Program-made: the position numbers and the translations under genes
Notes under the pieces: model-generated
Database searches by the model: none
Told to the model about the DNA's origin: nothing
What the model saw: only the letters and a program-made list of their open reading frames with translations
Assembly (NCBI GenBank): GCA_022711665.1
Contig: JAKLEN010000001.1
Location: 62,001-126,000, forward strand
Direction of reading: 5' to 3'
DNA: 64,000 nucleotides
From: Acidobacteriota bacterium
GTDB lineage: Bacteria > Acidobacteriota > Aminicenantia > Aminicenantales > Saccharicenantaceae
Shown here: one piece after another, positions 37,191 through 44,591 of the stretch
How the letters are laid out: every line of letters starts with the position of its first letter
How positions within the stretch are numbered: the stretch's first letter is position 1

Positions 37191-39533
37191 ATGGCCAAGC
37201 GGATCAGGACCCGGAAAGCGCGCATTTCGGCGGCGGCGTTCCTGCTCGCCGCGGCGGTCCTCGCGGCTTATTTTCTGCTCCGCCCCCGCGCCGCGAATTT
37301 CGCCCGGCTGCGGGACGGCCGCGACTACAGCGTCATCCTGATCACGGTGGACACCCTGCGGGCCGACAAGATCGGCTGCTACGGCAATCCCAACGTCCGG
37401 ACCCCGACGATCGACGGCTTGGCCGCCCGGGGCGTCCGTTTCGCCGATTGCATCTCCCAGACGCCCCTGACCCTGCCGTCCCATACGACCATCCTGACCG
37501 GCACCCTGCCGCTCCATCACGGCGTCCGGGACAACGGCGGCTTCGTCGTCCCGGCCGAGCTCGAGACGCTGGCCGAGGTTTTTAAAGCCCGGGGCTACGA
37601 TACGGCGGCCTTCGTGTCCGCCTATGTCGTCGACTCCAAATGGGGCCTGAACCAGGGCTTCGACACTTACTTCGATAAATTCGACCTGAGCCGCTTCGAG
37701 CGCGTCTCGCTCGGCGAGGTCCAGCGGCCGGCCAACGAGGTCATGGACGAGGCCCTGGGCTGGCTCGAGCGGAAGAAAGACAGCCGGTTCTTCGCCTGGA
37801 TCCACATCTACGACCCCCACACGCCCTACGAGCCGCCGGAGCCCTTCCGGACCGAGTACGGCCAGAATCCCTACCTCGGCGAGATCGCCTTCGCCGACAG
37901 CCAGTTGGCCCGCCTGACCGATTTCATCGACCGGACGGGGCTGCGGGACCGCCTCTTCGTCGTCCTGGCCGGCGACCACGGCGAGAGCCTGGGCGAGCAC
38001 AAGGAAAGCACGCACGGCTTCTTCGTCTACCAGGGCGCCCTGCAAGTGCCGCTCATCATCGCCACGCCGTTCAAGCCGCTCCAGGGGGCCGTGGCCGGGG
38101 GGACGGTCGGCCTGGTCGACGTCATGCCCACGATCTGCGAGATGGCCGGCCTGGCCGTTCCCGCCGCGGTCCAGGGCCGTAGCCTGGTCCCCGACCTCTT
38201 CAGGCCCGGCGCCGAGGCCGGCCGGCTGGCCTACTCGGAGACCTATTATCCCCGCTTTCACTACGGCTGGTCCGAGCTCCGCAGCGTCCAGGACGGCCGC
38301 TACAAGCTCATCCTGGCCCCGGTGCCGGAACTCTACGACCTCCGGTCCGACCCCCGGGAGCAAAAGAACCTCGTCTATCTCGAGAAGAAGGTCTACGAGG
38401 ACCTCTCGGCCAGGGCCGCGGCCCTGGAAGCCGAGGCCGGCCGGGACGCCCTGGAGGTCGACCTCAAGAAGGTCGACGAGGAGACCCGGGAGAAGCTGGC
38501 CGCCCTCGGCTATATCGGCTCGTTCACCGACGCCTCGAAACTCCAGGGCCGGAAGCTGGCCGATCCCAAGGACAAGATCGGCATCTTCAACGAGCTCTCC
38601 CGGGCCCGCGAGGACGGCCTGGCCGGAGACGCCGAACGGGCCATCGAGACGATCCGGGCCATCATCGCCGAGGACCCGACGATCGGCGACGCCCACTTCG
38701 GCCTGGGCAACGTCCTGTACAAGGCCCGGCGCTTCCCCGAGGCCCTCGAAGCCTTCACCAGGGCCCTCGACCTCAAGCCTGACGACTCCTTCGCCGCCAT
38801 CAACGTGGCCAACTGCTACCAGGCCATGGGCCGCTACGAAGAGGCCGAAAAGTTCGTCCTCGACTACCTGGCCCGCGGCTTCGAGGATTCCCAGCTCTAC
38901 TTCCTGCTCGGCAACATCAAGATCCACGGAGGCCAGCCGGGGAAGGCCATCCCTTATCTCGAGAAGTGCCTGGAGGTCAACCCCCGCTCGGCCTCGGCCT
39001 ACAACGCCCTGGGCGCCGTTTATCTGACCCTGGACGGGCCTGGCGACCTGGAACGCGCCGACCGGGCCTTCGCCTCGGCCGCCGCCATCAACCCGACCCT
39101 GACCAGCCTGCGCTACAACACGGCCCAGGTCCGCGAGAAGCAGGGCCGGCTGGAGGAGGCCGTCGACCTCTACAGCCGGGAGATCCAGGACACGCCCAGG
39201 AGCTACAAGGCCCTCTACAACCTCTCCCGGGTCTATCGCCTGATGGGCCGGGAGGAGGATGAGCTCCGGACGCTGCGGCGGACGATCGAGGCCGAACCGG
39301 ACTTTCCGCTGGCCTATCTCCACACCGCCCGCATCCTGCTCCGGCGCGGAGGGGACTACCGGGAAGCCATCGCCCTGGCCCGGAAGGGGATCGAGCTACG
39401 GCCGGCCCCGGCCGAGCTGCCGCTCGGCTACTTCCTCCTGGCGGACCTCTACAACCGCATCGGCGACGGCGCCCGCTCGGAGGAGAACGCCCGGCTGGGA
39501 CAGGCGGCCGCGGCCGCCGCCGGCCGGAGATGA
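37191..39533 (+). CDS. sulfatase/alkaline-phosphatase-fold membrane protein with TPR repeats
   Basis: A 780-aa protein. An N-terminal membrane anchor (about 12-31) precedes a sulfatase-fold domain (about 45-430): 'VILITVDTLRADKIGCYG' supplies metal-binding Asp residues and 'LAGDHGESLGEHKEST' the second metal site. At the nucleophile position, where sulfatases have CxPSR, it reads 'TLPSH' with Thr94, so the formylglycine Cys is missing; Thr suggests phospho-transfer or phosphodiesterase chemistry. The C-terminal half holds about seven TPR units (460-780). ATG 37191 is preferred over GTG 37188. It follows the receptors and probably acts on an envelope component in the periplasm. Confidence 0.85.
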   Translation: MAKRIRTRKARISAAAFLLAAAVLAAYFLLRPRAANFARLRDGRDYSVILITVDTLRADKIGCYGNPNVRTPTIDGLAARGVRFADCISQTPLTLPSHTTILTGTLPLHHGVRDNGGFVVPAELETLAEVFKARGYDTAAFVSAYVVDSKWGLNQGFDTYFDKFDLSRFERVSLGEVQRPANEVMDEALGWLERKKDSRFFAWIHIYDPHTPYEPPEPFRTEYGQNPYLGEIAFADSQLARLTDFIDRTGLRDRLFVVLAGDHGESLGEHKESTHGFFVYQGALQVPLIIATPFKPLQGAVAGGTVGLVDVMPTICEMAGLAVPAAVQGRSLVPDLFRPGAEAGRLAYSETYYPRFHYGWSELRSVQDGRYKLILAPVPELYDLRSDPREQKNLVYLEKKVYEDLSARAAALEAEAGRDALEVDLKKVDEETREKLAALGYIGSFTDASKLQGRKLADPKDKIGIFNELSRAREDGLAGDAERAIETIRAIIAEDPTIGDAHFGLGNVLYKARRFPEALEAFTRALDLKPDDSFAAINVANCYQAMGRYEEAEKFVLDYLARGFEDSQLYFLLGNIKIHGGQPGKAIPYLEKCLEVNPRSASAYNALGAVYLTLDGPGDLERADRAFASAAAINPTLTSLRYNTAQVREKQGRLEEAVDLYSREIQDTPRSYKALYNLSRVYRLMGREEDELRTLRRTIEAEPDFPLAYLHTARILLRRGGDYREAIALARKGIELRPAPAELPLGYFLLADLYNRIGDGARSEENARLGQAAAAAAGRR

Positions 39534-39540
39534 GGCCGGG

Positions 39541-40476
39541 TCAGATCTGGAACTTGCGCTCGACGGAAGCCCGGCTGCCGTCGTTCACGTTGGTGATGAC
39601 GACGCTCAGCGTGTAGGGGCCGGGCTGGAGGGGAGCGCTGGCCTCGACCTTGAAATCCCCGCCCAGGACCTCTTTGAGGCGGCTCTCCGGGATGTCCAGC
39701 GGATATTCCTGGGAGAACGTCCAAACCTCCGCCCCGTCCGTGCCGGCGACTTTCATCCCGACCTGGAGCGTCGCCTGGAAATTCTGCCCGCTCGACTTCA
39801 TCCAGATGCTGCTGTACGGGACCGTCAGGGCGAACCGGGCAGCGCCCTTGTCGCCGACCTGGATCGAGACCTCCAGCCCGGCGATAGCCGGGGCGCCGTA
39901 GCTCGCCTCCCCCGGCTTGGGCAGCCCCTCGCGCGGCCGGTTCCAGGCCGTCTGGGTCTGGGTCATCACGGCGATCTGTCCGGCGCTGTCCGGGGCGAGC
40001 TTGTAGTCGTCGTTCCAGTATTCGTCGATGAAGACGATGGAGACCATGCCGTACCACCAGATCTCGGTGGGCAGCCCGTAGAACGTGACGCCCCGGGGAT
40101 AGGTGATGCGGGTGTCCGGCGGGCCGAGGGTGATGTAGACCCGGCCGCGGTCCTGGAGCCAGCCCGGGGCGCCGCCGCCGGAGAAGAGGCGGTTGGACCG
40201 CTCGATGCGGTTGTAATACTCGATCCTGTACTCGTTCTCGGGAGTCGCCGGAGTCGGGTCCCGCCTCCTCCAGAAGTCCTCGATGAACGGCTCCCGGCCC
40301 TCGGGAGCCAGCGCCAGGAAGGCCCGGCGCTCGTCAGCCGTGATCGTGTAGCGGACCTTGGAAATGAAATCCCGGCTCTTGGGGTCGAGCTGCTTCAAGG
40401 CGCCGGACGAGGCGCAGGCGCCGGCGAGCAGCATCGTCCCCAGGGCCAGGGCCCCCACCCTGACGGAGACGGACAT
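39541..40476 (-). CDS. GWxTD-domain lipoprotein
   Basis: A 311-aa exported protein. Signal peptide with a lipobox at 'LLAGAC' gives a lipidated Cys near residue 21. The GWxTD domain shows 'FIEDFWRRRDPTPATPENEYRIEYYNRIERSNRLF' and the motif as 'GWLQDRGRVYITLGPPD', followed by a beta-sandwich. ATG 40476 shares a base with the stop of the upstream gene (TGATG), so the two GWxTD genes are coupled. It has no TPR part, unlike its two relatives here. Confidence 0.85.
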   Translation of the reverse strand: MSVSVRVGALALGTMLLAGACASSGALKQLDPKSRDFISKVRYTITADERRAFLALAPEGREPFIEDFWRRRDPTPATPENEYRIEYYNRIERSNRLFSGGGAPGWLQDRGRVYITLGPPDTRITYPRGVTFYGLPTEIWWYGMVSIVFIDEYWNDDYKLAPDSAGQIAVMTQTQTAWNRPREGLPKPGEASYGAPAIAGLEVSIQVGDKGAARFALTVPYSSIWMKSSGQNFQATLQVGMKVAGTDGAEVWTFSQEYPLDIPESRLKEVLGGDFKVEASAPLQPGPYTLSVVITNVNDGSRASVERKFQI

Positions 40477-42548
40477 CAGTCCTCCTTGATCTTGCCCTGG
40501 ATCTCGGCCAGCTTCTTGGCGATCTCCGGTTGGGACGGGCTGAGCTCGAGCGATTTCTTCCAGGCCGTTAAGGCCCCTGCCAAGTCGCCGGTCTTGACGT
40601 AGCAATCGCCGATGGCGTTGAGGACGTTAAGGTTCGTCCCGAAATAGCTCAGGTAATCCTTGTAGAAAGCGGCGGCCTCCGCGTAATGGCCCAGGGCCTG
40701 CGAGCTCTCGCCGAGGAACTGGGCGAACTCGTAGTTCTTCTTGTCCCGGTAGAACGGCAGGGCCGCGGCCCGGACCGCGTCATGATCCTTGGCCTCGGCC
40801 AGGACGCGGCAGAGGTCGAGGGCGATGGGCGCCGAGCCGGGCGCCCGCCGGAAGGCCTCCTCGACGAGTGACCGGGCCCTGGCCAGGTCGCCCTTGCGGA
40901 AGTACTGCATGCCGCGGATGTCGGCGTAGGAGGGATCGCCGGCCGGGGGGAGCGGCGCGTACATGATCCAGGACCGCGGCAGGGCGGTGTTGGCCGTGAC
41001 GTAAAACGCGGCCTTGGAGGTCAGGACCACGGTCTTGGAGGCGTCGAGCAGGTCGACCTGGGCCGTGTAGTAGTCCGGAGGGAAGTTCGCCAGGGGGAAC
41101 TCCTCCAGGACCCGGAAGGGATCGGGCACGCCGGCCAGGGGCTTGCTGACGGCGGCCACGACCTGGTCGTTCCGGATCATCGTGATGGACAGGCTGCCGC
41201 CCGCCTTCAGCTCTCCGGTCAGCCCGCCGAGCTCGCAGAACAGGGTCAAAGTATCCTGAACTGAGAAATCGTTGCGGGGCGAGGCGACCAGCTGGGTCTC
41301 CCCGACCGTGAACGGCTTGACCTGCGCGGCGAAGGCCGCGTTGCGGACGACGCGGTTGGCCAGGACGGGGGTCGTCAGGGTCAGCGTCCGGGCGGGCGGG
41401 ACCTTGAGAGACGCTTCGAGCGAGGTGAACTCCTTGGAGACGGTGTTCTTCCAGAGCAGGCTGATCTTGTAGTCGCCCTCGACGAGCGGGAAGGCGTCCT
41501 GGAACGAGACTTGCCGGTCGCGGATCTTGGCGAACTGCTCGCCGTTGAGCTCGAGCGGGATCCTGCGGTCGAACTGGTAGATGGTCCGGCCCTCGGCGTC
41601 CGAGACGATGCCGTTGACGTCGAAGACCGTCCGGTAAACGCCTTCCAGGCGCTCGATGCTCAGCCGGGCCGGCTCGATGAGATAGTGGACGAAGGCCCGG
41701 CCGGCGGCGTCGCGGGTGATCTGGACCAGGGCGTCGTTCTCGATGTAATTGGCCGTGTACTCGACATCGACGACGTCTTTGTACTTGAGGAGCTTCTCGG
41801 CGTAGGAGTCCTTGACGCTCTCGTAGCCCATCCGGGGGATCTTCTGGCTGATCAGGATGTCGGAGGCCGGGGTGGGGTTCATGCCCTGGACGTACTCGCC
41901 GGGGATGAGGGACATCGAGATGTCGGCCAGGGTGGCGTTGCGTTGCCGCAGCTCGCCCCAGGCCTGGAGGTAGTTGGTCATGTCGCCGTTGTAGAACGGC
42001 ATGAGCTTCTGCGGCCCGTCCCGGACCGGGGAGTAGAGGATGTAGTCGCCGCCGCCGTCTTTCTTGAAAAAGATGACGTAGAAGGAATTGGGCATCCCGC
42101 CGCCCATCTGGCCCTGGTAGAACCAGACGATCATCGGGTAGACGTCCGACTCGTTCTCGTAGCGCTCGATCGTCTTGGGCTCGCCCAGGGTGATGTAGAC
42201 GCGACCCATGTCGGACCGCCAGCCGCCGGCTTTCAGGCCGCGGCCGTACCAGTTGTTGGCGTATTGGATGCGGCGGTAATGCTCGTCCTTGAACTTGTTC
42301 TCGGGCGTCGACGGGTCCTCGTCCCGCGCCTTCCAGAAAGCGGTGATGAACATCTCCCGCTCCCGGTCGTTGGCCAGCCGCAGGAAGACGGCCTTTTCCT
42401 TGGGCGAGATGATGTAGGGGACTTCCTCTTCGATCCAGGCGCGATAGCGCTCGGGCAGGTCCTTAACCGAAACCTTTTGCGCGGCGGCGGGAAGAGCGGC
42501 GAGCGACATGGCGGCGGCGAGGACGACGACGATCGTTCGGAGCTTCAT
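40476..42548 (-). CDS. GWxTD-domain protein with TPR C-terminus
   Basis: A 690-aa exported protein with a signal peptide (about 1-23, 'LAALPAAAQ'). The GWxTD domain has 'ITAFWKARDEDPSTPENKFKDEHYRRIQYANNWYG' and the motif 'GWRSDMGRVYITLGEPK'. A beta-rich middle and a TPR-like end (about 540-690, 'ARSLVEEAFRRAPGSAPIALDLC', 'YAEAAAFYKDYLSYFG') follow. It is the same architecture as the protein at 28610-30703 and probably arose by duplication. Start ATG 42548 with AAGGACC upstream; first gene of a two-gene GWxTD operon. Confidence 0.85.
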   Translation of the reverse strand: MKLRTIVVVLAAAMSLAALPAAAQKVSVKDLPERYRAWIEEEVPYIISPKEKAVFLRLANDREREMFITAFWKARDEDPSTPENKFKDEHYRRIQYANNWYGRGLKAGGWRSDMGRVYITLGEPKTIERYENESDVYPMIVWFYQGQMGGGMPNSFYVIFFKKDGGGDYILYSPVRDGPQKLMPFYNGDMTNYLQAWGELRQRNATLADISMSLIPGEYVQGMNPTPASDILISQKIPRMGYESVKDSYAEKLLKYKDVVDVEYTANYIENDALVQITRDAAGRAFVHYLIEPARLSIERLEGVYRTVFDVNGIVSDAEGRTIYQFDRRIPLELNGEQFAKIRDRQVSFQDAFPLVEGDYKISLLWKNTVSKEFTSLEASLKVPPARTLTLTTPVLANRVVRNAAFAAQVKPFTVGETQLVASPRNDFSVQDTLTLFCELGGLTGELKAGGSLSITMIRNDQVVAAVSKPLAGVPDPFRVLEEFPLANFPPDYYTAQVDLLDASKTVVLTSKAAFYVTANTALPRSWIMYAPLPPAGDPSYADIRGMQYFRKGDLARARSLVEEAFRRAPGSAPIALDLCRVLAEAKDHDAVRAAALPFYRDKKNYEFAQFLGESSQALGHYAEAAAFYKDYLSYFGTNLNVLNAIGDCYVKTGDLAGALTAWKKSLELSPSQPEIAKKLAEIQGKIKED

Positions 42549-42582
42549 CGAGGGTCCTTTCAATCCCGAGGCACGACAATTC

Positions 42583-42611
42583 AGTCTACCCCGTTTGGGG
42601 CCGTTTTTCAA
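42583..42611 (-). promoter_or_regulatory. promoter of the GWxTD pair
   Basis: Minus-strand TTGAAA (42611-42606) and TAGACT (42588-42583) are 17 bp apart, 35 bp before the ATG. It lies back to back with the nuclease promoter. Confidence 0.55.
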
Positions 42612-42612
42612 C

Positions 42613-42641
42613 TTGCATTCGCCCGCCGCTTTCTCTACACT
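42613..42641 (+). promoter_or_regulatory. promoter of the EndoQ-like gene
   Basis: TTGCAT (42613-42618) and TACACT (42636-42641) are separated by 17 bp. The ATG at 42654 lies only 12 bases after the -10 and has no ribosome site, so the mRNA may be nearly leaderless. Confidence 0.45.
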
Positions 42642-42653
42642 GGGCTCTCCGCC

Positions 42654-43949
42654 ATGAGATTCATCGCCGACCTTCATATCCATTCGAAGTATTCGCGGGC
42701 CACGTCGCGGGACATGGTCCTCGAGACCCTCGTCCCCTGGGCCAAGGTCAAGGGGATTTCCCTGCTGGCGACCGGCGATTTCACCCACCCGGAGTGGCTG
42801 TTCCTGATGAAGGAGCGGCTCGAGCCCATGGGCAACGGCTTCCTGAAGCTCAAGAACGGCACGGCCGCCCTGGACGCGCCGCCCTTCAGGGGCCTGCCGG
42901 CCCTGGGCCGCCCCGTGGCCTTCATCCTGTCCTCGGAGATCAGCTTCATCTATTCCAAAGGCGGCCAGGTCCGCAAGATCCACGTCATGCTGCTGGCCCC
43001 CGATTTCGAGTCCGTCGAGCGGATCAACCGGCGCCTCCAGGCGGTCGGCAACCTGGCCTCGGACGGCCGGCCCATCCTGGGCCTAGACGTGCGCCTCTTC
43101 TGCCGCATGGTGGCCGAGACAGCGCCGCGGGCCGTGGTCATCCCCTCGCACATCTGGACGCCCTGGTTCTCGCTCTTCGGGGCCAACTCCGGGTTCGACA
43201 CGATCGAGGAGTGCTTCGAGGAGATGACGCCCTCGATCTTCGCCCTGGAGACGGGCCTGTCCTCCGACCCGTCGATGAACCGGCGGCTGTCCGCCCTCGA
43301 CCGCTTCGCCCTGGTTTCCAACTCGGACGCCCACGGACCCTCGAAGATCGGGCGCGAGGCCAACGTCTTCGAGACCGAGTTCAGCTACCGCGGCCTCATG
43401 GACGCGCTGCGCGCCAACGATCCGGCCCGCTTCCTCTACACCGTCGAGTTCTTCCCCGAGGAGGGCAAGTACCACTACGACGGGCACCGCAAGTGCGGCG
43501 TCGTCTCGGCGCCGCGGGAGAGCCTCAGGGCGAACGACGTCTGCCCGAAGTGCGGCAAAAAGCTGACGATCGGCGTCCTTCACCGCGTCGAGGAGCTGGC
43601 CGACCGGGAGCCCGGCGCCGGGCGGCCCGGCCCGGTCCCCTACAAGAACCTCATCCCGCTCAACGAGATCATCGCCGAGGCCCTGGGCAAGACGCCCGAG
43701 TGCCAGGGCGTCTGGGACCTCTACTTCCGCTTCATCCGCGAATTCGGGGACGAGCACGCCATCCTGACCGAGGTGCCGGCCGCCGAGCTGGCCCGCATCT
43801 CGCCCGAGAAGGTGGCTGAGGGCATCGACCGGATGAGACGCGGCCAGGTGGCCATCGCTCCCGGCCACGACGGCGAGTACGGCCGGATCCGCCTCTTCGG
43901 CGAAGGCCTGTCGCCGGACGCCTCCGCCTCGCAGCTGTCCCTGTTCTGA
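42654..43949 (+). CDS. endonuclease Q-like PHP-domain nuclease
   Basis: A 431-aa protein of the family that nicks DNA 5' of deaminated bases (EndoQ in Thermococcales and some bacteria). The PHP domain opens with 'ADLHIHSKYSRATS' and continues with 'LLATGDFTHPEW', 'SEISFIYSKGG', 'VIPSHIWTPWFSLFG' and 'VSNSDAHGPSKIGRE', which supply the His/Asp metal ligands. A zinc-finger part follows ('HRKCGV...VCPKCGKKL'). The protein ends 'ASQLSLF', a perfect QLSLF sliding-clamp-binding pentapeptide. Together these point to replication-coupled repair of deaminated DNA. The activity is inferred from family. Confidence 0.85.
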   Translation: MRFIADLHIHSKYSRATSRDMVLETLVPWAKVKGISLLATGDFTHPEWLFLMKERLEPMGNGFLKLKNGTAALDAPPFRGLPALGRPVAFILSSEISFIYSKGGQVRKIHVMLLAPDFESVERINRRLQAVGNLASDGRPILGLDVRLFCRMVAETAPRAVVIPSHIWTPWFSLFGANSGFDTIEECFEEMTPSIFALETGLSSDPSMNRRLSALDRFALVSNSDAHGPSKIGREANVFETEFSYRGLMDALRANDPARFLYTVEFFPEEGKYHYDGHRKCGVVSAPRESLRANDVCPKCGKKLTIGVLHRVEELADREPGAGRPGPVPYKNLIPLNEIIAEALGKTPECQGVWDLYFRFIREFGDEHAILTEVPAAELARISPEKVAEGIDRMRRGQVAIAPGHDGEYGRIRLFGEGLSPDASASQLSLF

Positions 43950-44020
43950 AGGGTCGCTGACGGCGCGGTCCCGCGCCCCGTGGGTCGCGCCGACGGCGCG
44001 ACGGCCCGCGGGGCCCCGAG

Positions 44021-44049
44021 TTGACAAAGCCCAACCCGGCCCTTATATT
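44021..44049 (+). promoter_or_regulatory. promoter of the bifunctional nuclease gene
   Basis: TTGACA (44021-44026) and TATATT (44044-44049) are separated by 17 bp, 20 bp before ATG 44070. Confidence 0.7.
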
Positions 44050-44069
44050 GGAGTCGTTACGAGCCGGCC

Positions 44070-44555
44070 ATGGAAATCGAGATGAAGGTCAAGGGTCTCG
44101 TCGTGGACCCGATATCCAAGATGCCGATCGTCGTCCTGGAGAATCCCCGCAACGAACAGATCCTGCCCATCTGGATCGGCGTCTTCGAGGCCAACGCCAT
44201 CGCCCTGACCATCGAGAACGTGCCGACGCCCCGGCCCATGACCCACGATCTCCTGAAGGCCTTCCTGGAGAAGCTCGGCATCGCCATCGAGAAGATCGTC
44301 GTCAACGACGTCAGGAACAACACCTTTTTCGCCCTCATCCACTGCCGCCGGGCCGAGGAAGCCATCGTCATCGATTCCCGCCCCTCCGACGCCATCGCCC
44401 TGGCCCTGCGCATGAGCTCGCCCATCTTCGTCGAGGACGAGGTGGTCAAGAAGGCCAACGGCCTGAAGTTCGACGAGAAGGCCGATTCCTCGGAGAAGCT
44501 GCGGAAATGGCTCGAGACCCTGCGGCCCGAGGATTTCGGCAAGTACAAGATGTAG
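44070..44555 (+). CDS. bifunctional nuclease (BFN) domain protein
   Basis: A 161-aa protein covering the whole BFN domain (DUF151): 'MKVKGLVVDPISKMPIVVLEN', 'LPIWIGVFEANAIALTIENVPTPRPMTHDLL', 'IDSRPSDAIALALRMSSPIFVEDEV'. Plant and some bacterial members show DNase/RNase activity; physiological roles differ. It ends with a charged helix ('EKLRKWLETLRPEDFGKYKM'). It is transcribed alone from a good promoter and converges with the LptF-LptG gene. Confidence 0.88.
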   Translation: MEIEMKVKGLVVDPISKMPIVVLENPRNEQILPIWIGVFEANAIALTIENVPTPRPMTHDLLKAFLEKLGIAIEKIVVNDVRNNTFFALIHCRRAEEAIVIDSRPSDAIALALRMSSPIFVEDEVVKKANGLKFDEKADSSEKLRKWLETLRPEDFGKYKM

Positions 44556-44591
44556 CGAGGGGCGGCCCGCCCCGATCCCCGTCCGCGCCTG

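Noticed and set aside
34173..39323. A 1716-codon minus-strand open frame across the second receptor and the sulfatase-fold gene
   Set aside because: Low-complexity Val/Asp/Gly-rich translation antisense to well-supported genes; typical artefact of GC-rich third positions.
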